From Kutzneria sp036403095 (lineage in GTDB: Bacteria > Actinomycetota > Actinomycetes > Mycobacteriales > Pseudonocardiaceae): 19,080 nucleotides of DNA. Both the position numbers and the translations under genes were made by a program. Where the stretch lies: positions 1-19,080 of the forward strand of contig DASWRQ010000346.1 of assembly GCA_036403095.1 (NCBI GenBank), given 5' to 3'. Each line of letters begins with the position of its first letter. The first letter of the stretch is position 1. Shown in pieces: positions 6,956 to 14,752 of the stretch. The notes under the pieces were generated by a model, which was given only the letters and a program-made list of their open reading frames with translations, ran no database searches and was not told where the DNA came from.

Positions 6956-6985
6956 ATGACGTGACTCCGGTCACGCTCCTAGCGT
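6956..6985 (+). promoter_or_regulatory. Candidate promoter of the secreted cell-wall protein
   Basis: ATGACG (6956-6961) and TAGCGT (6980-6985) are 18 bp apart; the -10 fits TANNNT and the -35 keeps the TGAC core. Transcription would begin near 6992, about 37 nt before the GTG at 7029, with an AGGGGA ribosome site in between. Confidence 0.4.
6960..6975. promoter_or_regulatory. Candidate Crp-type operator
   Basis: The 16-bp sequence CGTGACTCCGGTCACG is a dyad with perfect 5-bp CGTGA/TCACG arms around six bases. It matches the Crp/GlxR architecture (TGTGA-N6-TCACA) at all but the outermost bases and fits the GTG-N6-GNCAC form I recall for Streptomyces Crp. It lies between the proposed -35 and -10, a position that would repress. 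The wider 6916-6975 region holds three CGGTCACG octamers (one inverted), so another regulator is possible. Confidence 0.45.
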
Positions 6986-7028
6986 CGCCCTCAGCTCGTC
7001 AAGAAATCACCCGCTGAGGGGAAATGAC

Positions 7029-7529
7029 GTGAACCGTTTTCTGCACACCGCGGCCAAGGCCGCGTTAGCCGTCGTCCTGTCCGTCACTGCCATCGGCGCC
7101 GTCCCGCTGGCCACGGCCTCGGCCGCGGTGCCGTCGACGGCCGTCGTCGTCGCGCCCATGTCGGCCGGCGACGGCACCGCCGCCGGAGCCGTCGCCTGGT
7201 ACCAGGCGCACAACGGCAGCACCGCCTACCAGGGCTACTGCGAGAAGGCGGCGGAGAACGCCTACGGCACCACCGGCGTCTGGGCCTCGGCCAACGCGCA
7301 CTGGAACGGCGCCTCCCCCAAGCACGCCGGCGACAAGAACCCGCCGCTCGGGGCGTTCGTGTACTGGAACATCAGCGCCTACGGCCACGTGGGCATCTCC
7401 GACGGCGCCGGCGGCTTCTGGGCCTCCAGCGTCAACGGCCGGATCGGCCACGTCACCAAGTCAATGGGCGGCGTGAACTACTTCAACGCCTACCGCGGCT
7501 GGACCCCGGCGGCCCGCCCCCACCAGTAA
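7029..7529 (+). CDS. Secreted CHAP/NlpC-P60-like cell-wall protein
   Basis: A 166-residue secreted protein, probably a small peptidoglycan amidase or peptidase. A Sec signal peptide covers residues 1-33 (basic MNRFLHTAAK, a hydrophobic core, then ATASA-AV as the likely cleavage site). The mature part begins with GAVAWYQAHNG. It holds a candidate nucleophile Cys71 in YQGYCEKAAENAYG and a candidate His120 in LGAFVYWN...YGHVGISDG, the order seen in CHAP and NlpC/P60 domains. The domain is small and lacks any wall-binding repeat. The Cys context is not the usual DCSG of NlpC enzymes, so activity is unproven. The start is a GTG 8 nt after AGGGGA. It is followed by a strong terminator and appears to be monocistronic, with a Crp-like site in its promoter. 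Confidence 0.8.
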   Translation: MNRFLHTAAKAALAVVLSVTAIGAVPLATASAAVPSTAVVVAPMSAGDGTAAGAVAWYQAHNGSTAYQGYCEKAAENAYGTTGVWASANAHWNGASPKHAGDKNPPLGAFVYWNISAYGHVGISDGAGGFWASSVNGRIGHVTKSMGGVNYFNAYRGWTPAARPHQ

Positions 7530-7579
7530 GCCACCTGTCCGGGGACCACATCGCATCCCCCGCAAGGGGTCCCCACAAC

Positions 7580-7617
7580 ACAGAGGGGCCCTTCCCAGCC
7601 GGGAAGGGCCCCTCTGT
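7580..7617. terminator. Perfect bidirectional hairpin terminator
   Basis: Two perfectly complementary 17-nt arms (7580-7596 and 7601-7617, ACAGAGGGGCCCTTCCC and its complement) flank the loop AGCC. It lies between the convergent ends of the secreted-protein gene (stop 7529) and rho (stop 7631). It can serve both, sitting 14 nt past the rho stop. Confidence 0.8.
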
Positions 7618-7630
7618 CAGTGCTGGGCGA

Positions 7631-9739
7631 TCAGTCGTCGCCGTTGCTGCCCGGTGTGGTCTTCGCCACCTGCATCAGGAACTCGATGTTGGTGCGGGAC
7701 TTGCGCAGCCGGTCCAGCAGCAGGTCGATGGCCTGCTGGCTGTCCAGGGCGTGCAGCACGCGGCGCAGCTTGTGCATCACGGCCAGCTCGTCCGGCGGGA
7801 GCAGCAGCTCCTCCTTACGGGTGCCGGACGGGTCGACGTCGACGGCCGGGAAGACCCGCTTGTCGGCGATGCGCCGGTCCAGCTTGAGCTCGGCGTTGCC
7901 GGTGCCCTTGAACTCCTCGAAGATGACCGTGTCCATGGTCGAACCGGTCTCCACCAGCGCGGTCGCGAAGATGGTCAGCGAGCCGCCACCCTCGATGTTG
8001 CGCGCGGCGCCGAGGAAGCGCTTCGGCGGGTACAGCGCGGTCGAGTCGACACCACCGGACAGGATGCGGCCCGAGGCCGGCGCGGCCAGGTTGTACGCGC
8101 GGCCGAGACGGGTGATCGAGTCCAGCAGCACGACCACGTCGTGGCCCATCTCGACCAGGCGCTTGGCCCGCTCGATGGACAGCTCGGCCACCGAGGTGTG
8201 GTCGCCCGGCGGGCGGTCGAAGGTGGAGGCGATGACCTCGCCCTTCACCGACCGCTGCATGTCGGTGACCTCTTCCGGACGCTCGTCCACCAGCACCACC
8301 ATCAGGTGGCACTCGGGGTTGTTCGTCGTGATCGCGTTGGCGATCGACTGCAGCACCGAGGTCTTGCCGGCCTTGGGCGGCGACACGATGAGCGCACGCT
8401 GGCCCTTGCCGACCGGCATCACCAGGTCGATGACGCGGGTGGTCAGGATGTGCGACTCGGTCTCCAGGCGCAGGCGCTCGTTGGGGTAGAGCGGCGTGAG
8501 CTTGGTGAACTCGGGCCGGTTGCGCACCTGGTCGGGCTCGAGGCCGTTGATGGTGTCCACGCGCACCAGCGGGTTGAACTTCTGCCGCTGCTGCTCGCCC
8601 TCGCGGGGCTGGCGCACCGCGCCGGTGATGTTGTCGCCGCGGCGCAGGCCGTGCTTGCGCACCAGCGACAGCGACACGTAGACGTCGTTCGGGCCGGCCA
8701 GGTAGCCGGAGGTGCGCACGAAGGCGTAGTTCTCCAGCACGTCCAGGATGCCGGCGACGGGCAGCAGCACGTCGTCGTCGCGGACCTCGGTGTCGCCACC
8801 GCCGCCGCCCTGGCCACGCTCCACGCCGTCACGGCCACGCCGGTTGCGGTCGCGGAACCGGCGGCCGCGGCGGCCGCCGCGCTCGTCGTCGTCGTCCTGC
8901 TGCTGCCGGTTGTCCGGCCGGTTGCTCTGCTGGCGGTCGCCGCGGTCGGCCCGGTCGCCACGGTCACCGCGGTCGCCCCGGTCACTGCGGTCGCCGCGCT
9001 GGTCGTTGCGGTCGCCACGGTCACGCTGGCGGTCGCCCCGCTGCTCGTTGCGGTCGCCCTGCTGGCGGTCGCCACGGTCACCGCGCTGCTCGTTGCGGTC
9101 GCCGCGGTCACGCAGCGGACGGTCGCCGTCCTGCTGGCGCTCCTGACGCTCCGGCCGCGACTCACCGCCGCTCTGCTGCGGCTGCTCCGTGCGCTGCTCG
9201 GCGCCGCCCTCGGGCGAACCCGCGGGACGGCTGGCGGCGCGGCGGCGGCGGTTGTTGCGCCGGCCGCCCTCCTCGTCGCTCTGCCGGGGCGCGGGGGCCG
9301 TCTCGACGGCAGCCTCGACAACTGGCGCGGGCGCGGCGGCGGCCTCGACGGGAGCGGCCTCGACCTTCGCCGGGGCGGCCTTCTCCTTCTTGCCGTCGGT
9401 CGCGCGGGCGGGCTTCTCACTGGTGCGGCGGGCCGGCTTGGACGCGGTGACACCGGTCAGCGGCAGCTCGGCGGTCTCGGCGCGGCCGCCGGAAGACCCC
9501 TGGCGCTCCTTGATCGCGGCGATCAGGTCGCCCTTGCGCATGCCCGCGGTGCCGCTGATGTTGAGTTGACCGGCGAGCTCGCGCAGTTCCGCGAGCACCA
9601 TGCCGGACAGTCCTGCGCGGCGCTTCGTGGTGGTCAGCGGGGTCTCCTTGGATTCGGTACGGGGGGCAGGAGCCGAGTCCTGCTGGGAACCCGGCGCGGT
9701 GGACACCGCGTCGCTGCCCAAGAGATCGGTGTTGCTCAC
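7631..9739 (-). CDS. rho: Transcription termination factor Rho with a long Arg/Asp-rich insertion
   Basis: Rho is a hexameric RNA-dependent ATPase that releases untranslated transcripts. This 702-residue protein is far longer than the 419 of E. coli, as is usual in actinobacteria. Residues about 44-78 form the Rho_N helical domain (LSGMVLAELRELAG). An insertion of about 240 residues follows, first Ala/Pro/Glu-rich, then a GDR-repeat tract (210-269). The RNA-binding cold-shock domain is at about 323-401 (ENYAFVRTSGYLAGPNDVYV). The ATPase core has Walker A PPKAGKTS (454-461), Walker B VVVLLDSI (535-542) and the motif VVLVDERPEEVTDM. The GTG at 9739 is chosen because AGGAAGGA lies 5 nt upstream; a longer frame to 9796 exists but loses this site. 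It probably has its own promoter after thrB and a long structured leader suited to autoregulation. Confidence 0.97.
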   Translation of the reverse strand: MSNTDLLGSDAVSTAPGSQQDSAPAPRTESKETPLTTTKRRAGLSGMVLAELRELAGQLNISGTAGMRKGDLIAAIKERQGSSGGRAETAELPLTGVTASKPARRTSEKPARATDGKKEKAAPAKVEAAPVEAAAAPAPVVEAAVETAPAPRQSDEEGGRRNNRRRRAASRPAGSPEGGAEQRTEQPQQSGGESRPERQERQQDGDRPLRDRGDRNEQRGDRGDRQQGDRNEQRGDRQRDRGDRNDQRGDRSDRGDRGDRGDRADRGDRQQSNRPDNRQQQDDDDERGGRRGRRFRDRNRRGRDGVERGQGGGGGDTEVRDDDVLLPVAGILDVLENYAFVRTSGYLAGPNDVYVSLSLVRKHGLRRGDNITGAVRQPREGEQQRQKFNPLVRVDTINGLEPDQVRNRPEFTKLTPLYPNERLRLETESHILTTRVIDLVMPVGKGQRALIVSPPKAGKTSVLQSIANAITTNNPECHLMVVLVDERPEEVTDMQRSVKGEVIASTFDRPPGDHTSVAELSIERAKRLVEMGHDVVVLLDSITRLGRAYNLAAPASGRILSGGVDSTALYPPKRFLGAARNIEGGGSLTIFATALVETGSTMDTVIFEEFKGTGNAELKLDRRIADKRVFPAVDVDPSGTRKEELLLPPDELAVMHKLRRVLHALDSQQAIDLLLDRLRKSRTNIEFLMQVAKTTPGSNGDD
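8933..9112 (-). repeat. rho: In-frame GDR-repeat tract within rho
   Basis: This 180-bp segment encodes eleven GDR triplets in 60 residues, mostly as RGDR with Asn, Gln, Ser or Ala spacers (for example RGDRNEQRGDRGDRQQ). The DNA is correspondingly a degenerate repeat of CGCGGCGACCG-like units. It is expected to be disordered and to add RNA contacts, and the repeats make length variation between strains likely. Confidence 0.85.
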
Positions 9740-9981
9740 ACATGTCCTTCCTGACCGGTCCGAGCCTCCTACTTGGACCAGCTGCGCCGTCCCCAAAACT
9801 GAACGGCACGGTTGCCCGTGAGCGGGCTGGAAGCCCGCGAACTCGGGACTTGTCGGTCACCACAGCGGCCGGGTTATCCCGTCAGACGTCGACTACAGAC
9901 GTTCTGATCGGGAGATGCGTACCGGGACGAGTGCCCGGGCACGACACCGGCGCCCGTGCGCTCGGTGACTGATCTACCCTG
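9740..9981 (-). promoter_or_regulatory. rho: Structured rho leader
   Basis: From the proposed start near 9975 to the rho GTG there are about 235 untranslated nt. The most notable structure is a hairpin at 9877-9913, with 14 paired bases in three blocks (TCCCG, TCAGA, CGTC with partners) and two single-base bulges around a 7-nt loop. A second perfect 7-bp hairpin GCGGGCT-GGA-AGCCCGC lies at 9822-9838. No open frame with a convincing start is seen. A leader of similar length controls E. coli rho by Rho-dependent attenuation; equivalence here is inferred. The intergenic stretch from 9740 to 10073 holds nothing else I can name. Confidence 0.45.
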
Positions 9982-9989
9982 AGGGTAGA
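9973..9989. promoter_or_regulatory. Palindrome overlapping the rho -10
   Basis: TCTACCCTGAGGGTAGA is a perfect palindrome with 8-bp arms around a single base. It covers the proposed -10 and the start region of the rho promoter, where a bound dimer would block transcription. It could equally be a 5'-end structural element or a chance match. Confidence 0.4.
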
Positions 9990-10010
9990 CGGCACGCCCG
10001 CATGGTGCAA
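9982..10010 (-). promoter_or_regulatory. rho: Candidate rho promoter
   Basis: On the minus strand TTGCAC (10005-10010) and TACCCT (9982-9987) are separated by exactly 17 bp. The -10 fits TANNNT and the -35 shares four of six bases with TTGACA. It lies in the 334-nt gap after thrB, giving rho a start independent of the argS-thrB unit. Confidence 0.5.
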
Positions 10011-10073
10011 CAACCGCGCGCCCGGCGTGGCGCTTCTGTGTCCAACACCGCCCACCTGCGTTTTGTTCCAGAA

Positions 10074-10964
10074 TCAACCGATCGGCCGAACCTGTACGCC
10101 GTCCCGGTCGATTTCCAGGCGATGTGCGGCGAAGCCGGTCAGGTCCACCGTCGGCGGCGCCTCGCGATCGCCGCTGACCAGCGTGAACACCGTCGGGCCC
10201 GCGCCCGAGACAGTGGCCGGGAAACCGGCCGCGCGCAGCGCTTCGACCACACGGATCGTGTCCGGCCAGGCCGGTTCGCGATACCCCTGGTGCAGTCTGT
10301 CCTCCGTCGCGGGCATCAGCAGATCCGGCGCGGTTGTCACGGCGTGCACCGCCAAGGCTGCCCGTCCGGCCGCGAACGCGGCGTCAGCGTGCGGCACCTG
10401 CGCCGGCAGCAGCCCACGGGTGGTCTTGGTGGACGACTCGGTGGCCGGGATGAACACCAGGGCGTGCAGGTCGGCGTGCGGTTCGAGGCGAACGGCCCGG
10501 TAGCACCGGCCGGCCTTCCCCTCGCCCCACGCCAGCACCAGGCCGCCGAACAGGCTGGCCGCCGCGTTGTCGGCATGCCCCTCGAACTCCGCGGCCAGCT
10601 GCAACGCCCGGTCATCCAACCCCGGCTCATCCAACGACCGTCCGGCCAGCGCGTAGCCGGCGGCGACGCCGGCCACCACCGCGGCGGCCGACGAGCCGAG
10701 GCCGCGGGAGTGCGGGATGACGTTGCGGCACCGGACAATCAAGCCATCGGGCGTGCCATCCACGGCCCGGATCGCCCGCACCAGCAGGTGGTCCTCGTCC
10801 AGCGGCACCTGCCCCGCGCCTTCGCCCTGCACTTGCACGTCGAGCCCGGAGGCGGCGGCTTCCACCGTGACCTCGTCGTACAGGCCCAGCGCGATGCCCA
10901 GGGCGTCGAAGCCGGACCCCAGGTTGGCCGTGGAGGCCGGCACCCGGACGTGAACTGCCCTCAC
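10074..10964 (-). CDS. thrB: Homoserine kinase
   Basis: ThrB phosphorylates homoserine with ATP to O-phosphohomoserine, the step before threonine synthase. It is a GHMP-superfamily kinase of 296 residues, of normal length. The N-terminal strand reads VHVRVPASTANLGSGFDALG (5-24), a hallmark of homoserine kinases. The ATP-binding GHMP motif is IPHSRGLGSSAAAV (83-96), and the C-terminal glycine motif is VSGAGPTVFTL. The GTG start overlaps the thrC stop as GTGA, so the two are translationally coupled. It closes the argS-lysA-hom-thrC-thrB cluster. No hairpin follows directly, so read-through into rho is possible. Confidence 0.97.
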   Translation of the reverse strand: MRAVHVRVPASTANLGSGFDALGIALGLYDEVTVEAAASGLDVQVQGEGAGQVPLDEDHLLVRAIRAVDGTPDGLIVRCRNVIPHSRGLGSSAAAVVAGVAAGYALAGRSLDEPGLDDRALQLAAEFEGHADNAAASLFGGLVLAWGEGKAGRCYRAVRLEPHADLHALVFIPATESSTKTTRGLLPAQVPHADAAFAAGRAALAVHAVTTAPDLLMPATEDRLHQGYREPAWPDTIRVVEALRAAGFPATVSGAGPTVFTLVSGDREAPPTVDLTGFAAHRLEIDRDGVQVRPIG

Positions 10965-12031
10965 ACCAGCTCCAGGGCGTGCGCGACCGCACCGGACTCC
11001 ACCGGCAGCACCTCGAACTCCGGCATGCCCTTCAGCGCCGTGTCCGGGTCCTTCAGGCCGTGACCGGTCACGGTGCAGACGACCGTGGACCCCTTGGGCA
11101 GCCGGCCATCCGCGGCCGTCAGCAGCAGACCGGCGACGCTGGCCGCGGAGGCGGGCTCCACGAACACGCCCTCGCGCGAGGCCAGCAACCGGTATGCGGC
11201 AAGGATCTGATCGTCGGTGACAGCGTCGATCAGGCCGCCCGAGTCGTTACGCGCGCCGATCGCGCCGTCCCAGGACGCGGGATCGCCGATCCGGATCGCG
11301 GTGGCGACGGTCTCCGGGTGCTTCACCGGCTCGCCGCGGACCAGCGGGGCCGCGCCGGCCGCCTGGAAGCCGAACATCCTTGGCGTGGCGGCGATCACGC
11401 CGTCCCGCGCGTACTCGCTGTAACCCTTCCAGTACGCGGTGATGTTGCCCGCGTTGCCCACCGGCAGCAGGTGCACGTCCGGCGCCTGGCCCAACACGTC
11501 GCAGACCTCGAAGGCCGCGGTCTTCTGGCCGTCGATGCGGATCGGGTTCACCGAGTTCACCAGGGTGATCGGGAACTCGGCCGCCGTCTTCTGGGCCAGT
11601 TCCAGGCAGTCGTCGAAGTTGCCGTCCACCTGGAGGATGCGGCAGCCGTGCATGACCGCCTGGGCCAGCTTGCCCAGCGCGATCTTGCCGCTGGGCACCA
11701 GCACCGCGCAGGTGAGCCCGGCCTTGGCCGCATACGCCGCGGCCGAGGCGGAGGTGTTGCCGGTGGAGGCGCAGATGACCGCCTTCGCGCCCTGCGACAC
11801 GGCCAGGGTGATCGCGGCGGTCATGCCGCGGTCCTTGAACGAGCCGGTCGGGTTCGCGCCCTCCACCTTCAGGAAGACGCGGCTGCCGGTCAGCTCGGAC
11901 AGGTGCTTGGCCTCGACCAGCGGCGTGCCGCCCTCGTGCAGGGTGACGATCTCGGCGTCGGCCGGCAGCGGGATCCGGTCCCGGTACGCGGCGATGATCC
12001 CCGGCCAGCCGGCACGGATCGCTGTGGTCAT
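10961..12031 (-). CDS. thrC: Threonine synthase
   Basis: ThrC converts O-phosphohomoserine to threonine and phosphate using pyridoxal phosphate. This 356-residue protein belongs to the short bacterial type. The cofactor lysine is Lys66 in NPTGSFKDRG. The phosphate-binding loop SVNPIRIDGQKT and the PVGNAGNITAYWKGY segment are also present. Its ATG overlaps the hom stop codon (ATGA) and its own stop overlaps thrB (GTGA), so three consecutive steps of the pathway are translated as one coupled unit. Confidence 0.97.
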   Translation of the reverse strand: MTTAIRAGWPGIIAAYRDRIPLPADAEIVTLHEGGTPLVEAKHLSELTGSRVFLKVEGANPTGSFKDRGMTAAITLAVSQGAKAVICASTGNTSASAAAYAAKAGLTCAVLVPSGKIALGKLAQAVMHGCRILQVDGNFDDCLELAQKTAAEFPITLVNSVNPIRIDGQKTAAFEVCDVLGQAPDVHLLPVGNAGNITAYWKGYSEYARDGVIAATPRMFGFQAAGAAPLVRGEPVKHPETVATAIRIGDPASWDGAIGARNDSGGLIDAVTDDQILAAYRLLASREGVFVEPASAASVAGLLLTAADGRLPKGSTVVCTVTGHGLKDPDTALKGMPEFEVLPVESGAVAHALELV

Positions 12032-13320
12032 GACTCTTCCCCTTCGACCCGCATCACGCTGACGACCTCACGGACCACCGGCAGTCCGGCGATCTTGTCC
12101 ACGGTGCCGCGCAGCGCGGCGTCCGACGCGGCGTGCGTGACCACGACCAGGCTCGCGTCCACCGGGCGGCCCTCCTGGCGCACCACGGCGATGCTCACGT
12201 CGTGCTCGGCGAACACGGCCGCGACCTGGGACAGCACGCCCGGCCGGTCGGCCACGTCCAGGCTGATGTGGTAGCGGGTGCTGGCCTGGCCCATCGGCCG
12301 GACCGGCAGCTCCGCGTACGCCGACTCGCGCGGCCCACGCCCGCCGGCGACGATGTTGCGCGCCACCGCGACCAGGTCGCCCAGCACCGCGCTGGCCGTC
12401 GGCGCGCCGCCCGCGCCCTGGCCGTAGAACATCAACTGGCCGGCCGCGTCCGCTTCCACGAACACCGCGTTGAACGCGCCGCCGACCGAGGCCAGCGGGT
12501 GGCTGTTGGGGATCATCGCCGGGTGCACGCGGACGGCCACCGACTCCACGCCGTCGGCGTCGGTGACCCGCTCGCAGATGGCCAGCAGCTTCACCGTGCG
12601 GCCCAGCGCCCGCGCGGCCGCGATGTCGGCCGAGGTGACCGCGGAGATGCCCTCGCGGTGCACGTCCCCGGCGGTGACCCGGGTGTGGAAGGCCAGCGAG
12701 GCCAGGATGGCCGCCTTGGACGCGGCGTCGAACCCGTCCACGTCCGCGGTCGGATCCGCCTCGGCGTAACCCAGGCGGCTGGCCTCGTCCAGCGTCTCCG
12801 CGTAGCCGGCGCCGGTGGCCGACATCGCCGACAGGATGAAGTTGGTGGTGCCGTTGACGATGCCCATGACCCGGTTGATCCGGTCCCCGGCAAGGGATTC
12901 CCGCAGCGGGCGCAGCAGCGGGATGGCCCCGGCCACGGCCGCCTCGAAGTAGATGTCCGCGCCCGAGGCGTCGGCCGCGGCGTACAGCTCCGGCCCGTGC
13001 TCGGCCAGCAGCGCCTTGTTCGCCGTGACCACGGACTTGCCGGCACGCAAGGCTTTCAGCAGCAGCGAGCGCACCGGCTCGATGCCGCCGATGACCTCGA
13101 CGACAACGTCCACATCGGACTCGACCAGCGAGTCGGCGTCGGCGGTGAGCAGCTCGGCCGGCACGTCGCGATGCTTGTTGGGCCGGCGCACCGCGATGCC
13201 GGTCAGCTGCACCGGCGTGCCGATCCGGGCCGCGAAGTCCTCCGCCTGGTCGGTGAGCAGCCGCGCCACCTCGGTGCCGACGGTGCCGCAGCCGAGCATC
13301 GCGACCTTGATGGGTTTCAC
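12028..13320 (-). CDS. hom: Homoserine dehydrogenase with ACT domain
   Basis: Hom reduces aspartate semialdehyde to homoserine with NAD(P)H, the branch point from lysine synthesis towards threonine and methionine. The 430-residue protein has the dinucleotide loop MLGCGTVGTEV (8-18), VVTANKALLA with Lys102, NGTTNFIL (156-163) and the substrate motif LGYAEADPTADVDGFDA (183-199). A C-terminal ACT domain occupies about 349-425 (HISLDVADRPGVLSQVAAVF), which in this family mediates threonine feedback inhibition. The GTG start lies 2 nt after the lysA stop, with GGAGG inside the lysA end giving a 7-nt spacing. No fused aspartokinase is present. Confidence 0.97.
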   Translation of the reverse strand: MKPIKVAMLGCGTVGTEVARLLTDQAEDFAARIGTPVQLTGIAVRRPNKHRDVPAELLTADADSLVESDVDVVVEVIGGIEPVRSLLLKALRAGKSVVTANKALLAEHGPELYAAADASGADIYFEAAVAGAIPLLRPLRESLAGDRINRVMGIVNGTTNFILSAMSATGAGYAETLDEASRLGYAEADPTADVDGFDAASKAAILASLAFHTRVTAGDVHREGISAVTSADIAAARALGRTVKLLAICERVTDADGVESVAVRVHPAMIPNSHPLASVGGAFNAVFVEADAAGQLMFYGQGAGGAPTASAVLGDLVAVARNIVAGGRGPRESAYAELPVRPMGQASTRYHISLDVADRPGVLSQVAAVFAEHDVSIAVVRQEGRPVDASLVVVTHAASDAALRGTVDKIAGLPVVREVVSVMRVEGEES

Positions 13321-13322
13321 GA

Positions 13323-14747
13323 CTATGCCTCCAGGCGGAACAGGTCGTCCTCGGTCTCCCTGCGCAGCAGCAACCGACTCGCGCCGTCCTTGACGGCGAC
13401 GACCGCCGGACGGGGCAGTCGGTTGTAGCCGTTGGCCATGGCGTAGCAGTAGGCGCCGGTCGCGGCCAGTGCGAGCAGGTCACCCGGGGCCGTGTCGGCC
13501 GGCAGCCAGCAGTCGCGCACCACGACGTCGCCGGACTCGCAGTGCTTGCCCACCACGCGGGACAGGGTCGGCGGCACGTTCTCGTCGGCGCGGCGGGACA
13601 CCAGCCGGCAGTCGTAGGCGGCGTCGTACAGGGCGGTCCGGATGTTGTCGCTCATGCCGCCGTCGACGCTGACGTAGCGCCGGCCGGCGCCGCCGCCGAG
13701 CACCACGTCCTTGGTCGTGCCGACCTCGTACACCGTGACCGTGCCGGGGCCGGCGATGGCGCGGCCGGGCTCGACCGCCACCCGCGGCACCGGCACGCCC
13801 TCGTTCGCGCACTCCTTGGCCACGATCTGACGCAACTGCTCGGCCAGCTGGGCCGGCGGCGGCGGGTCGTCGTCGGGCAGGTAGGCGATACCCAGCCCAC
13901 CACCGAGGTCCACAGTGGACAGATCGGCCAGCGCGTCGTCGCCGTGCTCCTTGTGCAGCGCGGCCAGCAGGCCGATCACCCGGTGCGCGGCGATCTCGAA
14001 GCCGTCGGCGTCGTAGATCTGGGAGCCGATGTGGCTGTGCAGGCCGACCAGGGTCAGCCCCTCGGCCTTGAGCACCCGGCGGGCCGCCTCGGCGGCGTCG
14101 CCGCCGGCCAGCGAGAAGCCGAACTTCTGATCCTCGTGCGCGGTGGCGATGAACTCGTGGGTGTGCGCCTCGACGCCGACCGTCACCCGGATCATCACCG
14201 GTTGGCGGACGCCGCGGGTGCGGGCGATCTCGTCCAGCCGGGCGATCTCCAGGAACGAGTCCAGCACCACGACGCCGACCCCGGACTCGACCGCGAACTC
14301 CAGCTCGGCGTACGACTTGTTGTTGCCGTGCAAGGCGATCCGCGCCGGCGGGAACTCCGCGCGCAGCGCGATGGCCAGCTCGCCGCCGCTGCACACGTCC
14401 AGCCCGAGGCCCTCCTGCGCGACCCAGCGGGCGATCTCCACGGACAGGAACGCCTTGGACGCGTAGTGCACCAGCGCCGGGTCGCCGAACGCCTCGGCCT
14501 GGGTGCGGCAGCGCGTGCGGAAGTCGTCCTCGTCGACGACAAAAAGCGGTGTGCCGTACTGCTCCGCCAGGTCGCGGACGTCCACGCCGGCCAGCGTGAC
14601 GACGCCGTCCTCCCGCCGGCGCGCGTTGAGCGGCCAGACATTGGCCGGCAACGCGTCCAGCTCGTCCGAAGTGGACGGTCGGGGTCCTGCGGTGTTCGCC
14701 GGCACCAACACGTCGGCGTGACGTGGGCCGGCGGGGTGTGCGCGCAT
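13323..14747 (-). CDS. lysA: Diaminopimelate decarboxylase
   Basis: LysA decarboxylates meso-diaminopimelate to lysine, the last step of lysine synthesis. It is a PLP-dependent fold-III (alanine-racemase-like) enzyme. The cofactor lysine is Lys98 in HYASKAFLS. HSHIGSQI, the phosphate-binding glycines in LGGGLGIAY, EPGRAIAGP and the acceptor cysteine in GKHCESGDVV are all seen. At 474 residues it is a little longer than E. coli LysA, because of an N-terminal extension of about 35 residues typical of actinobacteria. The ATG at 14747 is 5 nt after the argS stop and has no strong ribosome site, so coupling to argS translation is likely. The argS-lysA pairing is also known in Corynebacterium. Confidence 0.97.
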   Translation of the reverse strand: MRAHPAGPRHADVLVPANTAGPRPSTSDELDALPANVWPLNARRREDGVVTLAGVDVRDLAEQYGTPLFVVDEDDFRTRCRTQAEAFGDPALVHYASKAFLSVEIARWVAQEGLGLDVCSGGELAIALRAEFPPARIALHGNNKSYAELEFAVESGVGVVVLDSFLEIARLDEIARTRGVRQPVMIRVTVGVEAHTHEFIATAHEDQKFGFSLAGGDAAEAARRVLKAEGLTLVGLHSHIGSQIYDADGFEIAAHRVIGLLAALHKEHGDDALADLSTVDLGGGLGIAYLPDDDPPPPAQLAEQLRQIVAKECANEGVPVPRVAVEPGRAIAGPGTVTVYEVGTTKDVVLGGGAGRRYVSVDGGMSDNIRTALYDAAYDCRLVSRRADENVPPTLSRVVGKHCESGDVVVRDCWLPADTAPGDLLALAATGAYCYAMANGYNRLPRPAVVAVKDGASRLLLRRETEDDLFRLEA

Positions 14748-14752
14748 CGGGG

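Noticed and set aside
6921..7028. c-di-AMP (ydaO) riboswitch before the secreted cell-wall gene
   Set aside because: Such switches often precede wall hydrolase genes in actinobacteria, but the 108-nt gap is too short and lacks the conserved core; promoter-like and operator-like sequence explains it better.
8933..9112. Regular repeats that might be taken for a CRISPR array
   Set aside because: The repeats are in frame, degenerate, 9-18 nt, without unique spacers, and encode the GDR tract of Rho.
7751..9754. A 667-codon plus-strand open frame opposite rho, with a Val/Ala/Leu-rich translation
   Set aside because: It is the mirror of the GC-rich rho gene. The Val/Ala runs are the antisense of the GDR repeats, and no start signal or domain supports it.
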